A stretch of 64,000 nt of DNA from Clostridium_AD sp050717545. GTDB taxonomy: Bacteria > Bacillota > Clostridia > Clostridiales > Clostridiaceae. Position numbers and translations under genes: made by a program. The notes below the pieces were generated by a model. That model made no database searches and was not told the DNA's origin. It saw nothing but the letters and a program-made list of their open reading frames with translations. The stretch covers positions 1-64,000 of the forward strand of contig NZ_JBOITN010000045.1 in the NCBI RefSeq assembly GCF_050717545.1, in the 5' to 3' direction. This document shows positions 8,706 to 18,056 of this stretch, one piece after another (the stretch's first letter is position 1; each line of letters opens with the position of its first letter).

Positions 8706-10556
8706 TTACTTAACTAATTCAATTGTATACAAACCAGCTATGCCATAACCATCTGTTAAATCATATGGAGGAATTCCAATTTTTTCATTAAATTTTGAGC
8801 CCTCTTGTGGGTAATTTGTCCATATAGTTTCATTAACTGTATAAAATACTTCCGGTCTATACATCAATGAGAAAGATGGTACTTCTGTTAAATAAATTTT
8901 AGATAATTCTGTATAATGTGCTTTAAGTTTTGCCTTATCTGTCTCGTGAGGAATTAATTCTAATAATTTATCAGCTCTTGCATTTGCATATCCGCCAAAG
9001 TTACCAATCATCTGAGTTTTCATTTTATTGTAAGAACTTGATAATATACCATAAGCGCGCGTCCACGGATTTGAAATACCTGCTGCTGACGGACTGTACA
9101 TAGCAATATCAAAGTTTTTATTTCCTAAATCATCATAAAATGTGTTGGCATCTGGAAAATATGTGGTGATCTCAATACCGATTTTTTTACCTGCTGCTGC
9201 AACGATTTCTAGAGAAGCATTCCAATCAGACCATCCTGCCGGACATTCAGCCTTAAATGCAAGGTTTTTCCCTTTATATTCTCTTATCCCATCACCATTT
9301 GTATCTTTAATTCCTGCAGTATCTAGAAGTTTCTTAGCGCTATCAATATCATTTCCAGTCCACTGAACACTCTTTAATTCAGTTTGATCTACTAATGCCT
9401 GCTCAGCTTTTGATGGGCTCATTAAAGAACGAGGAACATCTGTAAATGATGGAGAATATCCACTCATCGCAGTTTTAATAATTTGGTCATAGTCAACTGC
9501 TAACGCAATTGCTTTACGAACTGCAACTTGGTCTAGTCCTGGTTTCTTTATATTAAAGTATGCGGTTGGCATTGTAGCTGCTAAATAATATGGAGATTCA
9601 GGTAAATATGTTGATATTTTTCCACCTGACATCATACTTGCAACATCACTAATGAACTGCTGTGAAACATCAACTTCACCAGCCTTGAATGCTGTATCAC
9701 CAGCGGCATTATCTTTGAAGATATTATGAGCAATATATTTAGGAACTGGAAGTTTACCCCACATAGAAGTTGCTTTTCCCCAGTAATTATCGTCTCTTTG
9801 TAATACAACCTTTTGGTCATTTGAGATAAAAGGTTTATATGGACCAGATCCAACAAAATCCTCCATCTTATCGATTTTAATCTTGGTAGCATCATTGTTA
9901 TCTCTAGCTTCAACTTTCTGTAAGTATGCTTTTTGTAATACATACTGCTTTGGAAGGTACTCTGTAACCTTTAATGGATTTAAGGCAACACCTTCACTAT
10001 TTAATTTTGCTGTAAGTACAACTGTAGAATCATCTGTTGCTTTAACACTATCTATATATGTTGCGTAATCTGATCCGCCTGCACTTTCATATTTAACATT
10101 TGTATCAAATGTGTAAGCAACATCGTTTGCAGTAACTGCTGTTCCATCACTCCATTTTGCATCCTTATTCATTTTAACTGTAAGTGTAGTATGAGCATCA
10201 TTCCATACTGCATCTCCATCTGCAAGAAGCGGATACAGTTTACCATCCAGCATATTATACATGTATAGTGTTTCATACGATAATGTCCTAGCAGAATCCT
10301 TCTGTGCAATTGCCATAGCATTATTTGAGTTACTAGACAACGGATTCCAATCTGTGATTGCACCCCATTGCTGTCCATTAAAATAAACTGTTTCGTTTCT
10401 TGGCGTAGAACTCTTGTCAGTAGTTTTTGTGTCTGTGGTTTTTGTATCCGCCGCTTTCGAAACGGGTTCAGTAGTTTTTGAGCAGCCAATAGCCATGGTT
10501 GCAACCATTGTTGTAATTGTCAATAAAGAACAGATTTTTTTCCAGCGATTATTAAT
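8706..10556 (-). CDS. Extracellular solute-binding lipoprotein, family 5 (SBP_bac_5)
   Basis: A family-5 binding protein of about 616 residues, the receptor of the adjacent ABC importer. A lipoprotein signal is visible: basic NNRWKK, a hydrophobic stretch, then AIGC with Cys25 as the anchor, followed by a Thr/Lys/Asp-rich linker. The mature part shows SBP_bac_5 features (SDGTAVTANDVAYTF near the N-terminus). No ATG, GTG or TTG opens the full signal peptide. The ribosome site GGGGG at 10565-10569 is eight bases before an ATT codon at 10556, used here as the start. The conventional alternative, TTG at 10523, has no ribosome site and removes the basic n-region. With a beta-mannosidase and beta-glucosidase upstream, an oligosaccharide ligand is more likely than a peptide. 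Confidence 0.85.
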   Translation of the reverse strand: MNNRWKKICSLLTITTMVATMAIGCSKTTEPVSKAADTKTTDTKTTDKSSTPRNETVYFNGQQWGAITDWNPLSSNSNNAMAIAQKDSARTLSYETLYMYNMLDGKLYPLLADGDAVWNDAHTTLTVKMNKDAKWSDGTAVTANDVAYTFDTNVKYESAGGSDYATYIDSVKATDDSTVVLTAKLNSEGVALNPLKVTEYLPKQYVLQKAYLQKVEARDNNDATKIKIDKMEDFVGSGPYKPFISNDQKVVLQRDDNYWGKATSMWGKLPVPKYIAHNIFKDNAAGDTAFKAGEVDVSQQFISDVASMMSGGKISTYLPESPYYLAATMPTAYFNIKKPGLDQVAVRKAIALAVDYDQIIKTAMSGYSPSFTDVPRSLMSPSKAEQALVDQTELKSVQWTGNDIDSAKKLLDTAGIKDTNGDGIREYKGKNLAFKAECPAGWSDWNASLEIVAAAGKKIGIEITTYFPDANTFYDDLGNKNFDIAMYSPSAAGISNPWTRAYGILSSSYNKMKTQMIGNFGGYANARADKLLELIPHETDKAKLKAHYTELSKIYLTEVPSFSLMYRPEVFYTVNETIWTNYPQEGSKFNEKIGIPPYDLTDGYGIAGLYTIELVK

Positions 10557-10612
10557 TTTAAAAACCCCCTTTAAAATATAGTTTCATATTGAATATTTAA
10601 TTGTACATGCTT

Positions 10613-10639
10613 ATTATACTATATGTGTAAACGATTTAA
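10613..10639 (-). promoter_or_regulatory. CcpA (cre) site in a promoter before the binding-protein gene
   Basis: TGTAAACGATTTAA (plus strand, 10626-10639) matches 13 of 14 positions of the cre consensus TGWAANCGNTNWCA. A TATAAT -10 box on the minus strand is at 10613-10618, so the cre lies in the spacer/-35 area of a promoter driving the binding-protein gene. This suggests catabolite repression of the transporter. Confidence 0.65.
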
Positions 10640-10687
10640 AAGAAAATTTTATAATATATTACATTTTTTATATTATCCTTTATTTTA

Positions 10688-11755
10688 TCAATTCCAAATT
10701 TCAGGTCCAAAACTCTTTAAAAATATACTGAGTTCAAAAGCCATCTGCTCAGCCTCTGGTATTCTAATGCATAGCGGAGTTCCACGACCATTACATGAAT
10801 ATAAAAAGTGTTGAATTTTTACATCATTAATCTTAAGGCATATAATACCTATGGCACGATCCCATGAAGAATGATGGTTCATAATTGTAGTAGTAAGTAC
10901 AATAAAGGCATTTGGATAGCATCTTCGTATATTTAAAACAAATTCTCTGTAATGCTCACTCCATTTCTTTGCCTTTTCTCCCTTATCATCTTCCTTCATG
11001 TAGTCTCGCGGAACTGCATCATTTTGTCCAATATCAATTACCACTACCTGTGGGGTATATCCTCTGAAGTCCCAATTAGTAATATCCCCAATATCTGGAT
11101 TGAAATGGAGTTTATCATATATGCTTTCCATTCCAATACACTCTGTTTCATGGAAATATCCACTATCATCAAGAAGGGATATGCCTCCCTGTGCGATGAT
11201 ACTAACCTGTGCTTTCAAATTCCTTGCTGTCACCATAGCATAAGAATGCCAGGCATTTGAATATTCTCCATTATAATTAAGATTCTGCTTGATTACATAA
11301 TCCACATCCTCTATTAACTCCCCTGTAGCTGCTGAGTCTCCATAAAATTCAATACATTTTCTAGGTTTTTTAGAATGTTTTATTATCTTACTGTCTTTAG
11401 ATACATTAAACCCATAGAAGGTGAATTCATGGCACGCATCTTGCCTTTTAAAAACAATTACTTCATGGAATTTATCACCTCTCAAATCACTTACCAGTGT
11501 TATTTCTTGCAAGCTACTGTCATTTGAAAGAAGAACCTTTTTCTCCACTCCGTCTATGATATAACCTATATAGTTAATATAATAACTATGGTTATTTTTA
11601 ACTAATATTTTAAGACTTACTCCTGTAAAACACATTGAAACTGAACTTGCCGGAAATATAAATATTGGTTCCAGAGAATTCGTAAAATCAATTCTTCCGC
11701 TGTAAGTCAGTTCTTCTAAGTTCGCAATAACAATTTTTTCACTTTCTCTTTCCAT
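10688..11755 (-). CDS. GDSL/SGNH acyl-esterase, carbohydrate esterase family 2-like
   Basis: A 355-residue protein with a CE2-like layout: an N-terminal beta-sandwich (about 1-125) followed by an SGNH hydrolase domain. The nucleophile motif EFYGDSAATGE puts Ser at about residue 141; the Asn/Gly blocks are AQGGIS and IDIGQNDAVP. Such enzymes remove acetyl groups from plant glycans. The C-terminal block where the catalytic His is expected reads GTPLCIRIPEAE, with Cys (about residue 329) where I expect GH, so activity is uncertain. ATG 11755 has AAGGTGA just upstream and is preferred to the GTG three codons earlier. No signal peptide is seen, so it would work inside the cell on imported acetylated oligosaccharides. 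It starts 13 bases after the mannosidase stop. Confidence 0.8.
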   Translation of the reverse strand: MERESEKIVIANLEELTYSGRIDFTNSLEPIFIFPASSVSMCFTGVSLKILVKNNHSYYINYIGYIIDGVEKKVLLSNDSSLQEITLVSDLRGDKFHEVIVFKRQDACHEFTFYGFNVSKDSKIIKHSKKPRKCIEFYGDSAATGELIEDVDYVIKQNLNYNGEYSNAWHSYAMVTARNLKAQVSIIAQGGISLLDDSGYFHETECIGMESIYDKLHFNPDIGDITNWDFRGYTPQVVVIDIGQNDAVPRDYMKEDDKGEKAKKWSEHYREFVLNIRRCYPNAFIVLTTTIMNHHSSWDRAIGIICLKINDVKIQHFLYSCNGRGTPLCIRIPEAEQMAFELSIFLKSFGPEIWN

Positions 11756-11768
11756 TTTTCTCACCTTC

Positions 11769-14243
11769 TTACATTATATTATAAACGCTTCTAAGCTTTA
11801 TACCCTTAGGTCTTCCGCTCAATATTTTAATTCTTCTTTCATCTCCATTTATATCAAAATAATTATCCCCTAGGAGCATATCATCATTTTCATTTATTAT
11901 CTCTACACTTTTTGCATAGCTTTTGGATGAAATTATAATTTCATCTCCATCTATTTTGTAGTTTAATTTTGGGTCAATAAATTTAAAGTGCTTTGAAACA
12001 GAGAATATGACAGTACCCATAGATATTATTTCTCCATCTTTTAACATTTCATAACTTACATAGTCTTCATAAAGAGATGCTTCCTGCATATTGACAATAC
12101 CAAGCCATGTGCTCGATAGTTTTTCTGTTACAACCTCTTGACATCCTTGCTTCTTTATTTCTGCTTTGTTATTACGAAGTGCCCACTTTACAGTAACCTT
12201 TTCATTATTCAAAGATTCATTTGCTACGCACAGCTGAATAGATTTTTTTACTTCATAAGGCTCAGCGTTAACATTTGTGTCCTGTGTTAGGATTCCTTCT
12301 TCTTTACATGAAATCATAAGAGGTGAAAAAAATCTTTTAGCATAATAATGCAGTGCCTTCCACCTGCCACAGTAATCTATGGATGACCAGGATGCAACCG
12401 GCCAGCAGTCATTTAGTTGCCAATAAATAGCCCCCATACATCTTCCTCTATTTCTACGGAAATGTTCCACACCATAGCGAATTGCATCTGCCTGTAGCAA
12501 TTGTGACGCGTAAAGCAGCTTATCAAAATCATTAGGATATAAGTAAGTGTCACCCATATAACTCATTATCTTGCTATTAGCTCCATTATTTCTCTGATGC
12601 TTTTCCATAACATAGGAGAATATATTCCTGTCCGATGGCTTCGTAAATGTTTCTACGGTTTTAAGTGCCGGGAATGACTGAAATCCAAATTCAGATATAT
12701 ATCGGAAGAAGAACTTCCTGTATTCAGTGAATGGTTTATTTCCATGCCATACGTCCCAGTAATGTACGTCGCCTCTGTTTTCATCATTTGGGTTATCAAA
12801 TCCGCCTCCTGATGATGGGCTTGCAGGCCAGTAGAATGTCTGAGGGTCATTTTCTTTTAATATCTTGGGAATAATATATTCATAAATCTTTATATAATCA
12901 CTCTTAAGTTTTGGCGTAAGATCCCAGTTGCCAGTTGCTACAAACATTTCCATTTCATTATTTCCGCACCAAAGAGCAAGTGAGGGATGACTTCGGATTC
13001 TCTTAATATTATCTTTAATTTCTGCTTTAATATTTTCTTCAAAATCTTCCGTCAGATTATAATTTGCACATGCAAACATGAAATCCTGCCATACTATAAG
13101 TCCTAATTCATCACAGGCATCCCAAAATGAATCATATGGATAATTGCCTCCTCCCCATACACGTATTACATTAAAATGTGCGTCCTTGCACTGTTTCAAG
13201 AGATTATATGTTCTATCCCTTGTTACCCTGCTTAATATATTGTCTTCTGGTATATAATCTGCACCCATAGCAAATATTTTTATACCATTTACTTCATGTG
13301 CGAAACTCTCCCCAAACTCATCCTTTTCAATATTCATGGTCATAGTTCGAAGTCCAATTCGTCTCTCCCAGGTATCCAGTTTAACATAATCTTGCATTAG
13401 CACTACTTTTATATTATATAGTGGCTGATCCCCATATCCATTAGGCCACCAGATTTTCGGATTATCAACTACAATTTTTTCAGGTGATTCGTTATAAACC
13501 TCTTCTTTTCCATCAGGATTTGTAATAATAACCTTATACGAATAACCACGTCTTATTGCCTTATTTCCAACATCATTAAATCTTATACCAGTTTTACCCT
13601 GTGTACGCGTCATATCCACCTGAAACCCAAGTGTTACCTTGCCCTCTTTGTGATCTTGGTAGATATAGGCACTGTCTATTCTTGCACTACTTATTCCCAT
13701 AAGTGAAACATCTCTCCAAATGCCCATATCCGGAAGCCTTGGTCCCCAATCCCATCCGAACATGCAGTGTGCTTTTCTAATCTGTGGAAAACCTCTCATA
13801 GCATCATCAGAACCTCCAATATGGAGTTTTTTATCTGCCTCTTTAATAAATTTAGTTGGCGAGTGAAAAAGTATTTTTAATTCATTTCCTTCTTCTTTAA
13901 TGTATCTCTTTACTTCAAATTCCCAGGTTCTATGCATATTATTAACGTATGCAATATGTTGCCCGTTTAAATAAATATCTGCAAGTGAATCTATTCCGTC
14001 AAAATGCAACATAACTTCATCACAACTTAGCATGTCCTTTGATGTATTAAAGCTACTTTTATACTCATAATCCTGCTCCATAAGCTTTAATGCCGTTAAC
14101 TCATTATCACGGTAATATGGGTCCTCCATTTTATGATTTTTAAGTAGGTCACTATAAACTGATCCCGGTACAAATGCCTCCATAAATTTCTCATCGCTCA
14201 TACCTTTCATCTTAAAGCCATCATTTAGTTTTTCAATAATCAT
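11769..14243 (-). CDS. Beta-mannosidase, glycoside hydrolase family 2
   Basis: An 824-residue intracellular GH2 enzyme releasing beta-linked mannose from the ends of oligosaccharides. The order is an N-terminal sugar-binding jelly roll (about 1-180), an Ig-like domain (about 190-290), the TIM barrel (about 300-600) and a C-terminal beta domain. The acid/base Glu lies in ALWCGNNEMEMF and the nucleophile Glu in YISEFGFQSFP, both intact. The N-terminal GSVYSDLLKNHKMEDPYYRDNE pattern is shared by beta-mannosidases more than by beta-galactosidases. No signal peptide is seen. The ATG at 14243 has GGAGGGG before it; an ATG four codons upstream is possible. It is the second gene of the glycan operon. 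Confidence 0.92.
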   Translation of the reverse strand: MIIEKLNDGFKMKGMSDEKFMEAFVPGSVYSDLLKNHKMEDPYYRDNELTALKLMEQDYEYKSSFNTSKDMLSCDEVMLHFDGIDSLADIYLNGQHIAYVNNMHRTWEFEVKRYIKEEGNELKILFHSPTKFIKEADKKLHIGGSDDAMRGFPQIRKAHCMFGWDWGPRLPDMGIWRDVSLMGISSARIDSAYIYQDHKEGKVTLGFQVDMTRTQGKTGIRFNDVGNKAIRRGYSYKVIITNPDGKEEVYNESPEKIVVDNPKIWWPNGYGDQPLYNIKVVLMQDYVKLDTWERRIGLRTMTMNIEKDEFGESFAHEVNGIKIFAMGADYIPEDNILSRVTRDRTYNLLKQCKDAHFNVIRVWGGGNYPYDSFWDACDELGLIVWQDFMFACANYNLTEDFEENIKAEIKDNIKRIRSHPSLALWCGNNEMEMFVATGNWDLTPKLKSDYIKIYEYIIPKILKENDPQTFYWPASPSSGGGFDNPNDENRGDVHYWDVWHGNKPFTEYRKFFFRYISEFGFQSFPALKTVETFTKPSDRNIFSYVMEKHQRNNGANSKIMSYMGDTYLYPNDFDKLLYASQLLQADAIRYGVEHFRRNRGRCMGAIYWQLNDCWPVASWSSIDYCGRWKALHYYAKRFFSPLMISCKEEGILTQDTNVNAEPYEVKKSIQLCVANESLNNEKVTVKWALRNNKAEIKKQGCQEVVTEKLSSTWLGIVNMQEASLYEDYVSYEMLKDGEIISMGTVIFSVSKHFKFIDPKLNYKIDGDEIIISSKSYAKSVEIINENDDMLLGDNYFDINGDERRIKILSGRPKGIKLRSVYNIM

Positions 14244-14290
14244 ATTCCCCTCCATTTGCCACCTTGTTGAGAGGATGGCAGTCTTTTATG

Positions 14291-16573
14291 TTATTTTTCA
14301 TACAGCTTCTTGTTTGCATCATCTATCATCTGTATAATTTCATCATATGTGATGCTACCATCTCCAAAACTTAAAATTCCGCGTATAGGCATGTATTTTA
14401 GCATGGCATTACCCATATCATCACTTATTGCATCTGAACTTTCTTCATCTTTGACTTTTATCATACCTTTCATGAACTTATTTGCAATATTTACCAGCAA
14501 TTTAAGTTCCTGTGCAGCTTCCGGCACTTCAAGCAAATCACCAAAGGTTGTATTGACAGTCACTCTAAATGGAAGCTTTTTTATAGCCTCTACATGGACC
14601 GTATCATTTAATACAATATCTCTTGATGACTTTCCAATAAGTATTTGATAATCTCCAGTCTCTACATACCAATCGTGTATTTGTGTATTATAATATGAAA
14701 AAGCACGTTTATTTAAAATAAATGTTACAGTCTTCGTCTCTCCCTTATTTAAGCTAATCTTTTCAAAACCACGCAGTTCCTTTAAAGGTCTTATAATATT
14801 AGACTCTTTAGCGCCAACATATAATTGTACAATTTCCTTACCTGCTTTATCTCCAGTGTTTGTAACATCCACAGTGACAGTAAGAGTTCCAATGTCCTTT
14901 ATTTCTTTTGAACTTAATTTCAAATTGGAGTAATGAAAAGTGGTATAGCTAAGTCCGTAACCAAATGGGAATAATACATCCATATCTTTTTTATCATAAT
15001 ATCTATATCCTACGAATACACCTTCCCTGTATTCCGATTTGTCCCCTTCTCCACCATAATATAGGTAAGATGGATTGTCTTGAAGCTTTCTCGGAAATGT
15101 CTCAGGTAATTTACCACTTGGGTTTACATCTCCGAAAAGCACGTCTACGCAAGCTTGACCTACTGCCTGACCTCCAAGATAAGCCTCTAATATTCCCTTA
15201 ACATCATCTGCCCAAGGCATTTCAATTGGGGAACCATTATGAAGCACAACAACTGTATTTGGCTGTACCCTTACAATTCTCTTAATAAGTTCATTTTGGC
15301 AATTGGGTATGGACATATGAACCCTGTCATATCCTTCAGATTCGAAGGAATCTGGAAGTCCCGCAAATATAACTGCGACCTGGGCATTATTTGCAACCTC
15401 GCAAGCTTGACTTATCATTTCTTCATTAATTATGTCTTCATTATCCTCATAACCCTGTGCATATATTACATCTGCTACATCGCCCGCCGCCGTAAGTGCA
15501 CTTACTATTTTAAATGAGTTAACATGCGAACTTCCGCCACCCTGATATCTCGGACTGCCCGCAAATTCTCCAATTAATGCAATCTTGCTACCTTTCTTAA
15601 GCGGTAAAATGCCTTCATTTTTAAGAAGCACCAGGCACTCCCCCTCAATCTTTCTGGCAAGATCGTGATGCACGTCCATATCCCACTTAGTATCTGGTTT
15701 TCGGTTTTTAATATATCTGTTTATTATATTTAAAATTCTCTCAACTGCCTGATCTACTACTTTCTCTTCTAATCTCCCCTCTTTTACTGCCTGCACAACC
15801 CTGTCATCGTTTACACCATTTGACCCAGGCATCTCAAGATCAAGTCCTGCTTCTATGCCTTTTACCCTGTCATTAACCGCTCCCCAATCACTCATAACGT
15901 AGCCATCAAAACCCCATTCACCTCTTAATATATCTGTAAGATATTTCTTGTTTTCAGAGGCTAGTGTTCCATTTATTCCATTATAAGAGCACATTATAGT
16001 CCAAGGCTTTGCATTTTTTACAGCGCCTTCAAATGCTGCAAGATAAATTTCCCTAAGAGTCCTTTCATCGATTTCAGAACTCGCACTCATCCTTCTGTGC
16101 TCTTGATTATTAGCCAAAAAATGTTTCATGCTAGTCCCTACATTTTCGCTCTGGACACCTTTAATATGGTTTGTTGCCATTTCAGTTGTTAAATATGGAT
16201 CCTCAGAGAAATATTCAAAATTTCTACCGCATAATGGGGATCGTTTTATATTAACGGCAGGTCCTAAAATTGTACTTACGTTCTCATGCTGACACTCCTC
16301 TCCCAAAGCTTTCCCCATATCAAAAATGAGTTTCCTGTCAAAAGACGCTGCCATGGAGCAAGCTGCGGGGAAACATACTGCCTTAATGCTATCATTGATA
16401 CCTAAGTTGTCTTCGCTTTGGTCTTGTTTACGCAGGCCATGAGGACCGTCACTTAGCATAACTTCAGGAACCCCCAGCCTCTCTATAGCCTTTGTGTGCC
16501 AGAAGTCACTACCTGAACATAAACCTGCTTTCTCCTCAAGAGTCATTTCTGAAATAATTTTTTTCACATCCAT
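14291..16573 (-). CDS. Beta-glucosidase-type glycoside hydrolase family 3
   Basis: A 760-residue GH3 enzyme. The N-terminal barrel contains KHFLANNQEHRR and the nucleophile Asp229 in VMSDWGAVND. The second alpha/beta domain follows (about 310-540, with GGGSSHVNS and ESEGYDR as the probable acid/base region), then a fibronectin-III-like domain (about 565-640). An extra tail of about 110 residues, ending near GILSFGDGSITYDEI, is found in a subset of family members. No signal peptide is seen, so it acts on imported beta-gluco- or manno-oligosaccharides. AAGGAGG precedes the ATG, and this is the first gene of the operon. Exact substrate specificity within GH3 cannot be read from sequence. Confidence 0.92.
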   Translation of the reverse strand: MDVKKIISEMTLEEKAGLCSGSDFWHTKAIERLGVPEVMLSDGPHGLRKQDQSEDNLGINDSIKAVCFPAACSMAASFDRKLIFDMGKALGEECQHENVSTILGPAVNIKRSPLCGRNFEYFSEDPYLTTEMATNHIKGVQSENVGTSMKHFLANNQEHRRMSASSEIDERTLREIYLAAFEGAVKNAKPWTIMCSYNGINGTLASENKKYLTDILRGEWGFDGYVMSDWGAVNDRVKGIEAGLDLEMPGSNGVNDDRVVQAVKEGRLEEKVVDQAVERILNIINRYIKNRKPDTKWDMDVHHDLARKIEGECLVLLKNEGILPLKKGSKIALIGEFAGSPRYQGGGSSHVNSFKIVSALTAAGDVADVIYAQGYEDNEDIINEEMISQACEVANNAQVAVIFAGLPDSFESEGYDRVHMSIPNCQNELIKRIVRVQPNTVVVLHNGSPIEMPWADDVKGILEAYLGGQAVGQACVDVLFGDVNPSGKLPETFPRKLQDNPSYLYYGGEGDKSEYREGVFVGYRYYDKKDMDVLFPFGYGLSYTTFHYSNLKLSSKEIKDIGTLTVTVDVTNTGDKAGKEIVQLYVGAKESNIIRPLKELRGFEKISLNKGETKTVTFILNKRAFSYYNTQIHDWYVETGDYQILIGKSSRDIVLNDTVHVEAIKKLPFRVTVNTTFGDLLEVPEAAQELKLLVNIANKFMKGMIKVKDEESSDAISDDMGNAMLKYMPIRGILSFGDGSITYDEIIQMIDDANKKLYEK

Positions 16574-16620
16574 AATATCCTCCTTATATATTTTTGATTT
16601 ACTTATGCATTTTAATGTAG

Positions 16621-16659
16621 TTGTATATCATAATTGAATATAAAATATACTTTGTATAT
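16621..16659 (-). promoter_or_regulatory. Repeats/palindrome upstream of the GH3 gene
   Basis: ATATAC and GTATAT (16645-16650, 16654-16659) form an inverted repeat with a TTT centre, and TTGTATAT occurs at 16621-16628 and again at 16652-16659. It lies in the operon's leader and may be an operator. In AT-rich DNA this could be chance. Confidence 0.25.
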
Positions 16660-16743
16660 AAAAGGATTTCTACATTACTAATAAAATTCCTTCTATAAAT
16701 CATAAGTTAATAGAATATTTTATATAATTCATGTACGACAAGA

Positions 16744-16780
16744 AGGACCTGCTCAAGAATTTTATCCATGAACAGGCCCT
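16744..16780 (-). terminator. Stem-loop after the flavodiiron gene
   Basis: Arms 16744-16755 and 16769-16780 pair over 12 positions, two of them G-U on the minus strand. It lies just past the stop at 16801. No clear T-run follows, so termination strength is uncertain. Confidence 0.55.
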
Positions 16781-16800
16781 GCATTTATGTTTTTCTAGAA

Positions 16801-18000
16801 TTACTTCATCGACTCAATAATGCTATCCGCAAGTGAATCCATTAAATCAACATCATCTTCCTTCATAGTAGAGTTTATTGACATCTCATTGTCTAAAATA
16901 GTCATATCTTTCATCTCATCCAAAAGTTCACGCATCAACTTTCCAGATTGAGGAGCCCATGAGCCATTTTCTATAAGAGCTATAGTTCGTTTTTGAAGAT
17001 TTAATGCCTTCATATCTGTTAGATATGCATGCATTGGTGGATAAATCTTCAAGTTATATGTTACGCTGGCAAGAACCAAATGACTATATTTAAATGTCTC
17101 AGAAATCAAATAAGAAACATGAGTTTTTGAAACATCATACATAACAACGTTTTTCATTCCTTTTTCTACAAGCCTTGTTGCTAGATCGTTTGCTGCCGCC
17201 TCCGTATTTCCGTACATTGTTCCATAAACTATCATTACACCATTTTCCTCTGGTTCATAACGACTCCATTTGTCGTACTTCTCAAGCAAGTACCCTAAAT
17301 CATTACGCCATACTGGTCCATGTAGAGGGCAGATAATCTTGATGTCAATAGTTCCTGCTTTCCTCAAAAGATCTTGAACATGAGGACCATACTTGCCTAC
17401 GATGTTTGTGTAATACCTTCTGGCATCATCAAGGAAGTCACGGTCAAAATTCATCTCATCATTAAATAGTTTTCCGTCAAGCGACCCGAAAGTACCGAAA
17501 GCGTCAGCGGCAAATAATACACCATTGTAAGTATCAAATGTCACCATAGCTTCTGGCCAATGTACCATGGGAGCCGCTACAAATGCAACAAGATGTTTTC
17601 CAAATGACATTGTATCGCCTTCACTAACTTCCTCTATTTTACCATCAATAGCGAAACCGAACTGATGCATGAACAATGCGGCTTTTTGAGAACATACAAT
17701 TTTCACCTTAGGATAACGAAGAATAATCTCTTCAATGCATGCTGCATGATCAGGTTCCATATGATTAATTACCATATAATCTAATGGTTTGCCTTTTAAA
17801 ATTGATTGAATGTTTTCAAGGAACTGACGGCAAATTGACCAGTCTACTGTATCAAAGAGTACTGTCTTCTCATCCATTAGCAAATACGAGTTATAAGAAA
17901 CGCCTCTTGGAATTGGATGAATGTTTTCAAAAAGGGCAAGGCGACGATCGTTGCCACCAACCCAATAAAGATCCTCAGTTACATTTCTAACACAATACAT
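16801..18000 (-). CDS. fprA: Flavodiiron protein (FprA; oxygen or NO reductase)
   Basis: A 399-residue cytosolic enzyme reducing O2 to water or NO to N2O. The metallo-beta-lactamase-like domain carries the diiron ligands His80, Glu82, Asp84, His85 (NHMEPDHAA), His147, Asp166 and His227 (LHGPVW). The C-terminal flavodoxin domain binds FMN, with a phosphate loop YGTMYGNTEAAA at about residue 260. Electrons normally come from rubredoxin. Here the gene directly before it, in the same operon with a 56-base gap, encodes a protein ending in rubredoxin, which offers a ready donor. AAGGAGG precedes the ATG. Oxygen protection in a strict anaerobe is the likely role. Confidence 0.93.
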   Translation of the reverse strand: MYCVRNVTEDLYWVGGNDRRLALFENIHPIPRGVSYNSYLLMDEKTVLFDTVDWSICRQFLENIQSILKGKPLDYMVINHMEPDHAACIEEIILRYPKVKIVCSQKAALFMHQFGFAIDGKIEEVSEGDTMSFGKHLVAFVAAPMVHWPEAMVTFDTYNGVLFAADAFGTFGSLDGKLFNDEMNFDRDFLDDARRYYTNIVGKYGPHVQDLLRKAGTIDIKIICPLHGPVWRNDLGYLLEKYDKWSRYEPEENGVMIVYGTMYGNTEAAANDLATRLVEKGMKNVVMYDVSKTHVSYLISETFKYSHLVLASVTYNLKIYPPMHAYLTDMKALNLQKRTIALIENGSWAPQSGKLMRELLDEMKDMTILDNEMSINSTMKEDDVDLMDSLADSIIESMK

Positions 18001-18056
18001 ATATATAATCCTCCTTTATACTAAAAACAAATTATTATATTTAATAATTATAAAAA

